This document shows, piece after piece, positions 34,031 through 43,624 of a stretch of 64,000 bases of DNA (positions are counted from its first letter, which is position 1; every line of letters begins with the position of its first letter). The notes beneath the pieces were generated by a model. That model saw only the letters and a list, made by a program, of their open reading frames with translations, ran no database searches and was not told where the DNA came from. Source of the stretch: Bin5 sp034428395 (GTDB taxonomy: Bacteria; Chloroflexota; Anaerolineae; Caldilineales; Caldilineaceae); the NCBI GenBank assembly GCA_034428395.1, contig DAOUHX010000395.1, forward strand, positions 1 through 64,000, given 5' to 3'. The position numbers and the translations under genes are program-made.

Positions 34031-34902
34031 ACACAGTTGGAATCCTCAGCCCGGGCGACATGGGCCATACCGTTGGGCAACGGCTGCGCGAGCACGGCTT
34101 GCGCGTGATCGCCTATCTGGCGGACCGCAGCGCGCGCACACGTCAGCTGGCAGCAAAGGCAGGTATCGAGGAGGTTTCTTCGTACGAAATTCTTGTGCAG
34201 GACGCGGACATTGTGCTGTCGATCCTTGTTCCGGCGCAGGCAGCCGCGGCAGCGCAAAAGGTGGCCGAGGCGCTGAACAGGACGGGCGCCGAGCTTCTGT
34301 TCGCCGACTGCAACGCAATTGCGCCGCAGACGACGCGCCGCATTGGAGAGGTGGTTGAAGACGCGGGCGGCCATTTTGTTGATGCCTCCATCATCGGGCC
34401 GCCGCCTCGCCGGGAGGGCACGACCCGTTTCTACGCCTCGGGCACGCAGGCAGAGGAGCTCGCCCGGCTCAGCGAGTACGGTCTTGACGTGCCTGTCGTC
34501 AGCGGGCGCGTTGGCGACGCCTCCGCCGTCAAAATGTGCTATGCGGGGCTGACCAAGGGGCTGACGGCGCTCTGCACAGAGCTCCTGGTGGCGGCTGAAG
34601 CGCTGGGCGTGCGGCGGGCACTGTTGGAAGAGTACAGCACGAGCCAGGCCGCCATGTTGCAGCGGATAGAAGGCGGATTGCCGGGGATGCCGCCCAAATC
34701 GCGTCGCTGGATCGGCGAGATGGAGGAGATTGCCGCCACGATGGCGTCGGTTGGTCTGACGCCGAAATTTCATGAAGCGGCTGCCGAAATGTACCGCTTT
34801 GTCGGCGGCACGTCGCTGGCGGACCGTACGCCGGAAGATCCTGGCGAACCGAACCTGGAGGAGATGCTTCAGGTACTGGTAGACGATCTGAAGGCGGATT
34901 AG
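34027..34902 (+). CDS. 6-phosphogluconate-dehydrogenase-like NAD(P) oxidoreductase (DUF1932)
   Basis: A 291-residue protein of the beta-hydroxyacid/6PGDH type. The dinucleotide loop GILSPGDMGHTVGQRL is at residues 5-20, the substrate region ASIIGPPPRREG is near 122, and KMCYAGLTKGLTAL (near 171) includes the catalytic Lys. The C-terminal helical DUF1932 part is retained. It is translationally coupled to the UxuA-like gene, which suggests reduction or oxidation of a hexonate intermediate in the same pathway. Confidence 0.84.
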   Translation: MNTVGILSPGDMGHTVGQRLREHGLRVIAYLADRSARTRQLAAKAGIEEVSSYEILVQDADIVLSILVPAQAAAAAQKVAEALNRTGAELLFADCNAIAPQTTRRIGEVVEDAGGHFVDASIIGPPPRREGTTRFYASGTQAEELARLSEYGLDVPVVSGRVGDASAVKMCYAGLTKGLTALCTELLVAAEALGVRRALLEEYSTSQAAMLQRIEGGLPGMPPKSRRWIGEMEEIAATMASVGLTPKFHEAAAEMYRFVGGTSLADRTPEDPGEPNLEEMLQVLVDDLKAD

Positions 34903-35089
34903 GGGTTGATGACAGACGGCACGGGCCGGGGCAGCGAAGCGGCAGAGGGAGGAAGGCGGCGTGAATCCGCCGCGATCGAGAGTGGCTGGCAGTGGCCGTC
35001 GGCCAGGTTGGAAGAGGGGCGAGAGTTCGCGGCCCTGTCCATCGGCTCTATTGGCGGGTTCCTCCGGGAAAAGGGCTGGGCCGTGAGCT

Positions 35090-37093
35090 CTAATCGTCCG
35101 GGTCTGATTTCCTCTCCCGCGCCATTTCGTGCCCTTCGAACAGGTCGCGTGCGACTACCCCCTGGCTCTGTGCCGGCGGTTCAACATCCAGGATGTGGCA
35201 GATTGTCGGAACTACGTCGACTGCGTGGATGTAGCCGAGCCGCTCCACCGGCCGCTCGTACTCCCTCTTGAGACCGGGACCCGCCAGCAGGAACGAACCA
35301 AACGTTGAAGAGAACCCGTTATCCGTCGGGATGAATCCGCCATGATGGGCGCCGTACACCAGAGGGGCGCCCACGTTGCCGCTGCCCTCGATCCCAAGCC
35401 ACTGGGAGTAGTAACCGCTCACGTAGTCATGGTCCCAGGCAAAGATGACATCGCCGCACTGGTCACCCCACTGGCCCAGCAGGTAGGCGTCGCGCTTAGG
35501 CAAAGCGATGGCAACAGGCGTCTGGCCGGTCTCTTTGTCGACCCATGTACGTAGCGCCGTAAGCAGCTTGCGCTCAGTCTCATCGAACGCCGGTCCGGGC
35601 TGCGCGTTGATGGTGATGTCGAAACCTCTCTTGGACAGATACGCTGTCGTCTTCCCCCAATCGATCTCTTCGTGTGGGATGTTGTCCTGATCCTCGGCAA
35701 CTGCATCGGGGCCTTCTCTGAGCGCCAGGAATCCCTCGTCGTGCAGAAACTTGCGGATGTTGGCAATCCGTACGTCGGGATATGCTCCGTGGTCCGCCAG
35801 GATGCCGACGTAGACCTCGTCCCCGTTACTTTCTGCGCGGTCAGCTGCCTCATACAGGCGGCCGAGGACGCGGTCGCCGACCTCATAGGCGCGTCTGAAG
35901 TAGTCCATGTAGTAGTCCTGCCTTGCCGGATTGAAGCCGGGACAGACAGGGTCAACATCGCCCAGGTGGATATGGTTCAGATAGTCGTACAGGTGCCAGT
36001 GGCAGGTGAAGTAGGAGCAGCCTCTTTCGTGGAGCATGAAGTTGGCGACGTCCGCAAACCATAGCCCCTGGTATTCACATTCCTCCAGAGCTGCATCAAA
36101 GTCGGTCATGCCGGCCGTATACGGAACCATCGAAGCATGTTCCTGGTAGGGTCCGAAGCGTCTGATCAACTCCGCTGCCAGCTCATTGTCGCCGTAGGTG
36201 AATCCGTCGGCATAGGTAACTTGGGTTCGATAGAGTTTCAGATCGCTTCCGTCCGGGGATAGTTTCAAGAGCTTGAATCGGACCGCGGCACGTTGGTCGC
36301 GCCCGCCGATCCGAAAATTTTCGATAGTCCAGTCGCTCCACTCGCCGAGGTTGGCCTCTGCCACCAGATCGCACGCGTCCCGGCTGCGGCAGATCAAGAC
36401 GCGGTCATAGCCGGCGCTGGGGTTGCCCAGGGCCAGGAGAAAGAACCGGTTGGCGTCGCCGCCGGCGCGGGCCTCGACGGTAAACTCGGTTGCCAGGGCA
36501 GGTGGTTCGCTGGGCGGCAGATTGCACCATCCGTCGGCCGGAGCCAACTGGGGGATGATCTCGACGCTGCGGGGACCGCTGATCGCCGAGCCGTCATGTC
36601 CCATGGCGACGTCGCAGGCAGCCGACACGTCGGTCGTATAGGCCTGCGCGGCAGCGACTTCGAAGTCGGTACTGTTATGGCTGGGATGGCCGAATCCGTC
36701 AATGACATGGCCCAACCTGACCCCAGAAGGATGGGCGCCAGGGTAGTGAACGGCAGCGCTCTTGAGCCCGGCATGCTCCAAAGCATTCCAAATGCGTTCG
36801 GCGTTGTTGGCACGGCCGTCAAAGCTATCGACCAGCCGGCCGCGTCTGTCTCCGTCTGCGTTCGGGCCGACAATTGTCTGCCAGGTGGAAACGCCATGCG
36901 TTCCCGTATGTGCCCCGGTCGAAAGCGTGGCCCAGTTGGTGGGTGTCCAGACCGGAAAGGAAGGGAGAGTTTGATTGACCGTGCCCTCGCGCAGCAGCCG
37001 GCTGAAATTGGGCAAGCAACCCTCGGCTGCGAAGAACTTCATCATTGGCGTGATGAAGCCATCCATCCCGTAGGCGTAGATCTTCTTGGGCAT
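35090..37093 (-). CDS. Alkaline phosphatase superfamily phosphodiesterase-like protein
   Basis: A 667-residue type I phosphodiesterase/nucleotide pyrophosphatase-like enzyme. Metal-site Asp 11 is in AYGMDGF; the nucleophile region is WTPTNWATLSTG near residue 50, with GTHGV after it. A middle insertion of about 200 residues (140-340) is beta-rich. Later metal ligands are in YVGILADHG (near 455) and VYGAHHGGF (near 580). The family hydrolyses phosphate or sulfate esters; the substrate is not evident. It has no signal peptide. The start is ATG 37093; the gene is isolated. Confidence 0.8.
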   Translation of the reverse strand: MPKKIYAYGMDGFITPMMKFFAAEGCLPNFSRLLREGTVNQTLPSFPVWTPTNWATLSTGAHTGTHGVSTWQTIVGPNADGDRRGRLVDSFDGRANNAERIWNALEHAGLKSAAVHYPGAHPSGVRLGHVIDGFGHPSHNSTDFEVAAAQAYTTDVSAACDVAMGHDGSAISGPRSVEIIPQLAPADGWCNLPPSEPPALATEFTVEARAGGDANRFFLLALGNPSAGYDRVLICRSRDACDLVAEANLGEWSDWTIENFRIGGRDQRAAVRFKLLKLSPDGSDLKLYRTQVTYADGFTYGDNELAAELIRRFGPYQEHASMVPYTAGMTDFDAALEECEYQGLWFADVANFMLHERGCSYFTCHWHLYDYLNHIHLGDVDPVCPGFNPARQDYYMDYFRRAYEVGDRVLGRLYEAADRAESNGDEVYVGILADHGAYPDVRIANIRKFLHDEGFLALREGPDAVAEDQDNIPHEEIDWGKTTAYLSKRGFDITINAQPGPAFDETERKLLTALRTWVDKETGQTPVAIALPKRDAYLLGQWGDQCGDVIFAWDHDYVSGYYSQWLGIEGSGNVGAPLVYGAHHGGFIPTDNGFSSTFGSFLLAGPGLKREYERPVERLGYIHAVDVVPTICHILDVEPPAQSQGVVARDLFEGHEMARERKSDPDD

Positions 37094-37220
37094 GTGTTTG
37101 CGGTTACTCCTTACAGTTGGAGGGAATAGTCCGGCCCCACCTCATTTAGCCGCCAAAAAACTTCGGCCAATCGTGGCGTTTGCAGGGGGATCGGGCGAGG
37201 TTGCCTGCCGCCAGCCAATC

Positions 37221-37424
37221 CTAGAAGGCCCCCACAATGGTCATGGCAACAGCCGCGATCACGACGAACACAATCATTAGCGCCAGCCAACTCCCCAGCA
37301 GAATCCCGGTAAAGGCGAAGGTGCTGGGACGCTTTGCCTCCACTGGGCTTGACGACTCTTCGTCGGCAATTTGTGTTTCGCTGCGCGATTCGCCGGCACG
37401 TTCTACTCTGGCCTCTTCCGCCAT
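37221..37424 (-). CDS. Small single-pass membrane protein
   Basis: A 67-residue protein with an acidic, charged N-terminal half and one hydrophobic helix (about residues 40-65, FTGILLGSWLALMIVFVVIA). No family recognised. Reality is supported by AAGGAG 8 nt upstream of ATG 37424 and a TATAAT on the minus strand at 37486-37481. Topology is likely N-in with a short tail. Function unknown. Confidence 0.6.
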   Translation of the reverse strand: MAEEARVERAGESRSETQIADEESSSPVEAKRPSTFAFTGILLGSWLALMIVFVVIAAVAMTIVGAF

Positions 37425-37587
37425 CGGTCGCTCTCCTTATCGATTCTACGATGCAGCCAATCCTGCACCGGTTGGCCGGCATTATAGCACGGGAGAGGGC
37501 AGCTTGCACGACTTTTGCGGCGCTGCCTGGCGCGCTACAATGGTCTTCTGGACTGCTAAGAAAATGGCATGAGACGCGGAGGAGAGG

Positions 37588-38529
37588 ATGGAGTACGGGA
37601 CATTTGGACGGACCGGTCTGCGAGTCAGCGTGGTGGGGCTGGGTGCTGGAGGTCCAAGCCAGTTGGGAAGGAAGACCGATCGCAGCGAGGAAGAGTCGAT
37701 CGCGCTTGTGCGCCGCGCGCTTGAACTGGGGATAAACTACATCGACACGGCCGAGAATTATGGCACGGAGGAGATAATCGGCAAGGCCATCCGCGGCGTT
37801 GACCGGGACAGCCTTGTTCTGTCGTCAAAGAAGGGTGCCTCCCACCGCGGCCGGCCGGTACAGGCGCAGGCGTTCGCCGAAGGCGTTGAGGCCAGCTTGA
37901 GGCGTTTGGGCGTGGAAACCATCGACGTCTTTCACTTCCATGGCCCCACGCTGGATGAGTATCCTCACGTCGTGGACGTGCTCGTTCCTGTGCTCCAACG
38001 CCTGCAGCAGGAGGGCAAGATTCGTCATCTTGCAGTCAGCGAACGGTTTCCGGCAGATCTTGAGCACAGCGTAGTGCGCCAGTCGATTGCCGACGACATC
38101 TTTGACGTGGTAATGGTCGGATTCAACATTCTTAATCAGACAGCGCGTGAGAGCGTGTTTCCCGCAGCCGCAAAGAATGGCGTCGCGACCGAGTGCATGT
38201 TTGCCGTGCGCAGGGCATTTTGCAGACCGGCCCGTTTCAGGGAGATCCTGGCCGAGCTGAGCGACTGCCACGAAATCGATTCTGAATTGGTTGGCATGTC
38301 GGACCCGCTGGCGTGGGCCCTCGAGGCCAGCGATGCCAGAAGTGTGACTGAGCTCGCGTACCGGTTTTGCCGCTTTGAGCCGGGCGTCGACCTAGTGCTC
38401 ACCGGAACCGGCAATGTCCAGCACCTGGAGGAAAACGTGGCCTCGATGCTCAGACCGCCGTTACCTGCAGACGTTACGCAGCGTCTCGGCATGATGTTCG
38501 GCCGGGTTCGTTCCGCGACCGGGTGGTAA
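37588..38529 (+). CDS. Aldo/keto reductase
   Basis: A 313-residue NADPH-dependent TIM-barrel reductase. The catalytic tetrad is visible: Asp and Tyr in IDTAENYG (about 52-59), Lys in LSSKKG (about 79) and His in HFHGPTL (about 115). NADP-binding stretches follow near TGTGNVQHL. The start ATG 37588 is preceded by GGAGGAGAGG. It converges on the PEP-utilising gene with a 20-bp gap. The substrate is unknown. Confidence 0.9.
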   Translation: MEYGTFGRTGLRVSVVGLGAGGPSQLGRKTDRSEEESIALVRRALELGINYIDTAENYGTEEIIGKAIRGVDRDSLVLSSKKGASHRGRPVQAQAFAEGVEASLRRLGVETIDVFHFHGPTLDEYPHVVDVLVPVLQRLQQEGKIRHLAVSERFPADLEHSVVRQSIADDIFDVVMVGFNILNQTARESVFPAAAKNGVATECMFAVRRAFCRPARFREILAELSDCHEIDSELVGMSDPLAWALEASDARSVTELAYRFCRFEPGVDLVLTGTGNVQHLEENVASMLRPPLPADVTQRLGMMFGRVRSATGW

Positions 38530-38550
38530 GCAGACGGCGGGAGATTCTCC

Positions 38551-41274
38551 TCAGTTCCTGTCCAGCAATTCAACCCGACCGCTGCTGCCATCAACGCGCA
38601 AGCGCTGGCCGGTGCGCAGGAGTTCCGTCGCCAGGGTTACGCCGGCGACGGCTGGAATCCCATACTCTCGGGCGACGACCGAGCCGTGCGTCATCATGCC
38701 TCCCACCTCCATAACCAGGCCGCCGGCGGCGAGGAAGAGCGGGGTCCAGGAAGGGTCGGTGCCCGGGCAGACCAGGATCTCTCCAGGCTGAAGGTTCGAG
38801 CTGGCCGGATCAAGGACAATTCGTGCAGTTCCCTCGACCGTGCCCGGAGAGACGCCCGAACCGACGAGCAGTTCACCTTCTGAGCTGGAAGGTGAAGAGC
38901 GGCCTGTAACGACAGTGGTGCCGTCGCTGAGGAGCAGACGGGGAATGGGCAGGCGGCGCCGTTCGCGTTGATACGCGGTTCTACGCAACTGTACGAGCTG
39001 CCGCCAGTCGCCCGGTGCGTCCATCGCCAGCACCTTAATCTCTTTCAGCTGCAGGAAAAACAGATCGTCGGCACGTTCGAGCACACCTGCCTCCACGAGT
39101 TCCCGCCCGCTCTCCAACAACGCGGCGCGCGCGATGCCCAAAATCCGAATCACCGCGAACTTAGGGCTTTCGCGGAAGCCGGCCAGCGTTCGAACGCGTC
39201 TCGCCAGCCAGCGAACCAGGCAGGTGCCCAATGGTGTTCCGAAAGTACGGGCCGCGGCCTCAGCCAGACGCTGTTCCGCCCTAGCAGCTGCGGTCTGCCC
39301 GGCACGGAAAACGGCGTCCGGCATTGCGCCTGGGTCGTGAATGGCCAGCAAGGCTTGCAATGCTGCCATTATTGGAGCGGGTTCTTCCCGCCATCGGGGT
39401 TGGCCGAAATCGATCTCTGCCGTACCGCGCATTCCGTATCGCTGCAGAAAGGCTGCAATTGACGTCTGCGTTGCGCCGCGCAGGTTTCCCTCTTGAAAGT
39501 CAAGGGCGAGCAGGTTGGGGTCGGCTTTGGCGAAGGCGGCGGCCCCGGCCCGGTCCTCTTGAATCCGCTTGGCGACCCGCCACAAGTCCTGGTCCATTTC
39601 GGTTGTGACGTTGTTTGGCAGGCTGCGGTTGAGGTCAAAAGCAGTTGGGGGCTGGAGGGCATCGTCCGCCGGCGCCAGGATCTTCGCCAACCGGTGGAGG
39701 ATGGACAGACAGGCGAACCCCGCAACGATGAGGGGCATGAAGAGCGGCATCACAGTAGGAAAGAGCTGGCTGTAGCATAACTGTTCGCAGATTTCAATCC
39801 GTTCAGTCAGCGAGCTGGCAGTCCTCATTCTCTCTTCAACCGCGTCAATGTGAGCTTCTACGGTGCGGCGGGCCTCGCGGGCCGCCTCCTCAGGCCTTAG
39901 CAGCGCTCCCCAAAGAGACCTGATCATCCGTGAGACAAAGGGGCCGACGCGGCGAATCGTTGTCGGTCGGATTCCTCCTCCTTGGAGCCGCGAGTCGGCA
40001 ACGAGCTCGCGAACTGCATCGGCTGCGCCCGGCTCCACCAGCGGGAATACTCTCGGGAAGATGCGGCGGCCGATGGCATTGCGGAGGATGGCGGTGGCGT
40101 CGACCCATGGTCGTTCGGCTGCAATACGAATAAGCGCCTGGCTATCGATCGTAGCATTGTAGCCGGCAAGCCGGGCGAGACCGGCGAACAGGCCCCGAAT
40201 CATCTCCTGGCCCATCGGCGTGATAGGCCCCTGGACACCCTGGATGGCGCCCAAAGAGACATAGACGCGCAGCGCTTCTTCGCCGCGGTCGGGCGGTAAG
40301 GGAAAGAGCGAGGTGATCGGGCGAGACTGCAGCAAGAATAGGGCACCATCTGCATAAGCCCATTCGATGTCCTGTGGAGAACCGAACATCGCCGCGACGC
40401 GTAGTCCCGTCTCGGTCAACTCCCAAATCTGTGAATCCTGAATCGCCTGGCGGTCCGGATCTGTAGTATCCGTCGTGGTTACGCCGCCGCCGGCTTTGGC
40501 GTGCATGGCTTTGGCCTTTGCGCCGATGTGTTTTTGGAGGATTCGGCCGCTGCTACTCTCGACTACATAGTGGTCGGGCTCGATCAGCCCGCTTACGAGC
40601 GCTTCCCCCAGGCCGACGGCAGCGTCAATGACAGTTTCAGCTCGCCGGCCCGTCAGTGGGTTGGCGGTGAAAAGCACGCCTGAGCTCTCGCTCGGCACCA
40701 TTTTCTGCACGACCACGGCAATTGCAACGGACAGTTGATCGATGTTGCTTCGCGCTCGGTAGGCGATGGCGCGGGCGGTCCACAAACTGCTCCAGCAGTC
40801 TGCGACGGCGGCCAGCAAACGATCTTCGCCCTGAACATTCAGAAAGGTGTCGTGCTGGCCGGCGAAAGACATGTCCGGCAGATCTTCGGCAGTAGCCGAG
40901 GAGCGGACGGCCACGGGGGGCGTTCCCAGCGCGGCGTAAGATTGGCGGATAGAGGCGGCCAGACCGGGGGGTATCGGGCTCTCATTAATGCGGGCGCGTA
41001 GACGTTTTGAATGCGCGGCGAGCGCAGCGGGATCGTCAGTGTCGATCGAGGCTATCTCTTCGGCAATTGCGCCGGCCAGCCCTGCGGAGTTTATGAAGTC
41101 CGAATAAGCGTGGACCGTAACGATGAATCCGCCTGGTACACGAAATCCTCCTCGGACCAGCCTTGCCAGGTTCAGCGCTTTGCCGCCGACCAGAGGCAGC
41201 GCAGCATCGGGCGAATCCAAAGGCAGACAAGAGCGGCAGTCAATTTCAGGGGATTGTTCGGAACTCTTGTTCAT
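38551..41274 (-). CDS. PEP-utilising, rifampicin-phosphotransferase-like enzyme
   Basis: A 907-residue protein with a PPDK-type ATP-grasp domain (about 1-310; GGKALNLARL, AVRSSATAEDLP, GVLFTANPLTGR), a long central helical substrate domain, and a C-terminal phosphohistidine swivel domain with GGMMTHGSVVAREYG (His 863). This order and length match rifampicin phosphotransferase, which phosphorylates the antibiotic using ATP. A PEP synthase would carry a different C-terminal domain. ATG 41274, with AAGGAG 5 nt upstream, is the true start; the frame is open upstream into the repeat region without meaning. Confidence 0.8.
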   Translation of the reverse strand: MNKSSEQSPEIDCRSCLPLDSPDAALPLVGGKALNLARLVRGGFRVPGGFIVTVHAYSDFINSAGLAGAIAEEIASIDTDDPAALAAHSKRLRARINESPIPPGLAASIRQSYAALGTPPVAVRSSATAEDLPDMSFAGQHDTFLNVQGEDRLLAAVADCWSSLWTARAIAYRARSNIDQLSVAIAVVVQKMVPSESSGVLFTANPLTGRRAETVIDAAVGLGEALVSGLIEPDHYVVESSSGRILQKHIGAKAKAMHAKAGGGVTTTDTTDPDRQAIQDSQIWELTETGLRVAAMFGSPQDIEWAYADGALFLLQSRPITSLFPLPPDRGEEALRVYVSLGAIQGVQGPITPMGQEMIRGLFAGLARLAGYNATIDSQALIRIAAERPWVDATAILRNAIGRRIFPRVFPLVEPGAADAVRELVADSRLQGGGIRPTTIRRVGPFVSRMIRSLWGALLRPEEAAREARRTVEAHIDAVEERMRTASSLTERIEICEQLCYSQLFPTVMPLFMPLIVAGFACLSILHRLAKILAPADDALQPPTAFDLNRSLPNNVTTEMDQDLWRVAKRIQEDRAGAAAFAKADPNLLALDFQEGNLRGATQTSIAAFLQRYGMRGTAEIDFGQPRWREEPAPIMAALQALLAIHDPGAMPDAVFRAGQTAAARAEQRLAEAAARTFGTPLGTCLVRWLARRVRTLAGFRESPKFAVIRILGIARAALLESGRELVEAGVLERADDLFFLQLKEIKVLAMDAPGDWRQLVQLRRTAYQRERRRLPIPRLLLSDGTTVVTGRSSPSSSEGELLVGSGVSPGTVEGTARIVLDPASSNLQPGEILVCPGTDPSWTPLFLAAGGLVMEVGGMMTHGSVVAREYGIPAVAGVTLATELLRTGQRLRVDGSSGRVELLDRN

Positions 41275-41446
41275 TCGGTCTCCTTCCACTTGCACCCATA
41301 GCGGCTGAGGAAAAACTTTACTATAGGGCCTGTCCGCCATCAAACGCTGCGATCGTTGGGGTGTGCGGCTCATACTTTGGGATGGGAATCGAAGGGCGGG
41401 GGATACATGCAAGCGGTGGCTGGAGCTGCCGAAGCTCGAATGGCAG

Positions 41447-41516
41447 TGGATAGTGGACAGTGGATAGTGGATAGTGGATAGTGGATAGTGAATAGTGAAT
41501 AGTGGATGGTGGTTAG
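41447..41516. repeat. Heptanucleotide tandem array 1 (TGGATAG)
   Basis: Ten heptamer units in tandem: five are perfect TGGATAG, and the others differ by one or two bases (TGGACAG, TGAATAG, TGGATGG, TGGTTAG). It is followed directly by GAACTGCAGGG. Complement reads as CTATCCA repeats. Confidence 0.9.
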
Positions 41517-41709
41517 GAACTGCAGGGGGCGGTGGGCGCTGGTCGAAGGCGCGATGGGGTGGAAGCGGGCATACTCGGCGGCATCGGCACACGGCGGGCC
41601 GGCGACACGGTGGAAGCGCGCACGCACGGTGGCAGTGCGCCGGGACGCCGTTGCACTGGGCTGCATCAGATCCTACGCGTGGCGCGAGGAGAGGCTTCAG
41701 GGGGGCGTT

Positions 41710-41728
41710 GCGGGGGGAGTCCCCCCGC
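41710..41728. other. Perfect GC-rich hairpin
   Basis: GCGGGGGG and CCCCCCGC form a perfect 8-bp stem around AGT. It lies in the segment between the two heptamer arrays. No T-tract follows, so it is not a standard terminator. Confidence 0.6.
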
Positions 41729-41767
41729 ACAAGGGAGGGCCGGAACGGCCCGACCGTCCAGAAGCAG

Positions 41768-41858
41768 TGGATAGTGGATAGTGGATAGTGGATAGTGGAT
41801 AGTGGATAGTGGATAGTGGATAGTGGATAGTGGATAGTGGATAGTGGTTAGTGGCCAG
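41768..41858. repeat. Heptanucleotide tandem array 2 (TGGATAG)
   Basis: Eleven perfect TGGATAG units (41768-41844), then TGGTTAG and TGGCCAG. It is followed by GAACTGCGGGG, nearly the same flank as array 1, so the two arrays share their right border. Confidence 0.92.
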
Positions 41859-41948
41859 GAACTGCGGGGCCGGGTATGGCTCGGTTGCTGCGCGGGGTAG
41901 AGGGCTTCGTACCCCTGCTTTGGACTGCACACATGGTTGGGCACAGTG

Positions 41949-41977
41949 TTGACGACTCCTGTCGATTTCGGTATGCT
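41949..41977 (+). promoter_or_regulatory. Promoter of malate synthase
   Basis: TTGACG (41949-41954), a 17-bp spacer and TATGCT (41972-41977), placed 45 bp before the ATG. This is a good but not perfect sigma70-type match. Confidence 0.65.
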
Positions 41978-42022
41978 TGGGCGGTACTTCATAGCCCCTT
42001 TCCCTTTCATAAGGAGCATTTC

Positions 42023-43624
42023 ATGTCACAGGAGAATTCACCCGGGACGGCACAGGTGGACGTAACAGTCGTGGGGGCGTCGCTGCCCGCTTCAGAGGCG
42101 ATTCTTACTGCAGAAGCGCTGGCCTTTGTCGCCGAATTGCACGTAAAGTTTGATCCGCGTCGCCAGGAGCTCCTATTCGCGCGGAATGCCCGGCAGACGC
42201 GCATGGATGCAGGCGAGGCCCCGGGTTTTTTGGCGGAGACGGATGACGTCCGCAAAGGCGATTGGCAGGTGACTGGAACGCCCGACGATCTGCAGCAACG
42301 TTGGGCAGAAATTACCGGGCCGGTCGATCGCAAGATGGTGATCAATGCGCTGAACTCCGGCGCGGATGTTTTCATGGCCGACTTCGAGGACGCCAACTCC
42401 CCGACGTGGGAGAATTGCGTGGGCGGTCAGCTCAACCTGTTCGATGCCGTGCGCGGGCAGATTAGGCTTGAGGACGAGGCCAGAGGGCGGGTTTATGAAT
42501 TGAATGAAGAGATCGCCACGCTTCTTGTGCGGCCGCGCGGCTGGCACCTTGTGGAAAAGAACGTCCTGGTGAACGGTGAGCCTATTTCTGCCAGCCTGTT
42601 CGACGTTGGGCTGTACGTCTTCCACAACGCGGCGGAGCGGCAACGGCGCGGCACTTCGTGCTACTTCTATCTACCAAAACTTGAAAGCCACCTGGAGGCG
42701 AGACTTTGGGCAGAAGTGTTTGCCCACGCGGAGGAGGCGCTCGGGATCCCGCATGGCTCCTTTCGCGCAACTGTCCTGATCGAAACGATTCTGGCCGCGC
42801 TTGAAATGGAGGAGATTCTCTACGAGCTGCGGGACTATTCGGCGGGCCTGAATGCGGGTCGCTGGGACTACATTTTCAGCGCCATCAAGAAGTTCGCCAG
42901 AAATGAAGGCACGGTTTTGCCGGACCGGGCGCAGGTGACCATGACGACGCCCTTCATGCGCGCCTACACTGAGCTACTGGTTCGAACGTGTCACAAACGG
43001 GGCGCTCACGCCATTGGCGGAATGGCTGCATTCATCCCGAGCCGTCGCGATCCGGAGATTAACGAGCAAGCACTGGCCAAGGTGCGGGCTGACAAGGAGC
43101 GCGAATCGCAAGATGGCTGCGATGGCACATGGGTGGCCCATCCCGATCTAGTCTCGTTGGCGCGTTCGATATTTGAGGAGGCCACCGGCGGGGCGCCGCA
43201 CCAAAAGCATCGCATGAGGGAGGACGTGTCGGTTACGGCAGACCAGATCCTCGCTGTAGGCGTTCCGGGCGGTACGATTACCGAGGAAGGCTTACGTACG
43301 AACATCGATGTCTCGCTGCAGTACTTGAATGCTTGGCTGCTGGGCAACGGCGCCGCGGCGATTTACAATCTGATGGAGGACGCGGCCACCGCCGAAATCT
43401 CGCGGTCGCAGATCTGGCAGTGGATCAGAAACCAGGCCAAGCTGGATGACGGCCGGCCTGTTACCAGGGACCTGTATCAGCAGATACGCGACGAGGAGTT
43501 GAAAAGGTTAGGCGAGTTTGGACCAGGAAGGTTGGAGGAAGCGGCTGAGATTCTTGACCAATTGATCCTGACCGATGACTTCGTCGAGTTTCTTACGCTG
43601 ATTGCGTACGACTATCTGAACTAG
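42023..43624 (+). CDS. aceB: Malate synthase A
   Basis: Condenses glyoxylate and acetyl-CoA to malate in the glyoxylate cycle. The 533-residue length is that of isoform A. Evidence includes FARNARQTRMDAG, FMADFEDANSPTWEN near 116, LLVRPRGWHL with the catalytic Arg near 176, HAIGGMAAFIPSR near 330 and KVRADKERE. ATG 42023 has AAGGAG 7 nt upstream; a promoter lies at 41949-41977. No isocitrate lyase gene is visible in the window. A terminator-like hairpin follows. Confidence 0.95.
   Translation: MSQENSPGTAQVDVTVVGASLPASEAILTAEALAFVAELHVKFDPRRQELLFARNARQTRMDAGEAPGFLAETDDVRKGDWQVTGTPDDLQQRWAEITGPVDRKMVINALNSGADVFMADFEDANSPTWENCVGGQLNLFDAVRGQIRLEDEARGRVYELNEEIATLLVRPRGWHLVEKNVLVNGEPISASLFDVGLYVFHNAAERQRRGTSCYFYLPKLESHLEARLWAEVFAHAEEALGIPHGSFRATVLIETILAALEMEEILYELRDYSAGLNAGRWDYIFSAIKKFARNEGTVLPDRAQVTMTTPFMRAYTELLVRTCHKRGAHAIGGMAAFIPSRRDPEINEQALAKVRADKERESQDGCDGTWVAHPDLVSLARSIFEEATGGAPHQKHRMREDVSVTADQILAVGVPGGTITEEGLRTNIDVSLQYLNAWLLGNGAAAIYNLMEDAATAEISRSQIWQWIRNQAKLDDGRPVTRDLYQQIRDEELKRLGEFGPGRLEEAAEILDQLILTDDFVEFLTLIAYDYLN

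Larger units (their letters stand above)
41275..42022. other. Non-coding interval with two heptanucleotide arrays
   Basis: A 748-bp gap between two divergently oriented genes. It holds two TGGATAG arrays, a GC-rich hairpin and the malate synthase promoter, listed separately. Apparent open frames across it arise from the repeats and have no ribosome sites or known domains. Confidence 0.6.

Noticed and set aside
34906..35271. Small plus-strand gene after the DUF1932 gene
   Set aside because: Low-complexity translation, overlaps the end of the phosphodiesterase-like gene, and no Shine-Dalgarno.
41275..41730. N-terminal extension of the PEP-utilising enzyme through the heptamer array
   Set aside because: Encodes only repetitive Leu-Ser-Thr-Ile-His type sequence; ATG 41274 has AAGGAG and begins the conserved domain.
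41447..41858. CRISPR array or VNTR gene
   Set aside because: Perfect 7-bp units without spacers; a simple tandem repeat.
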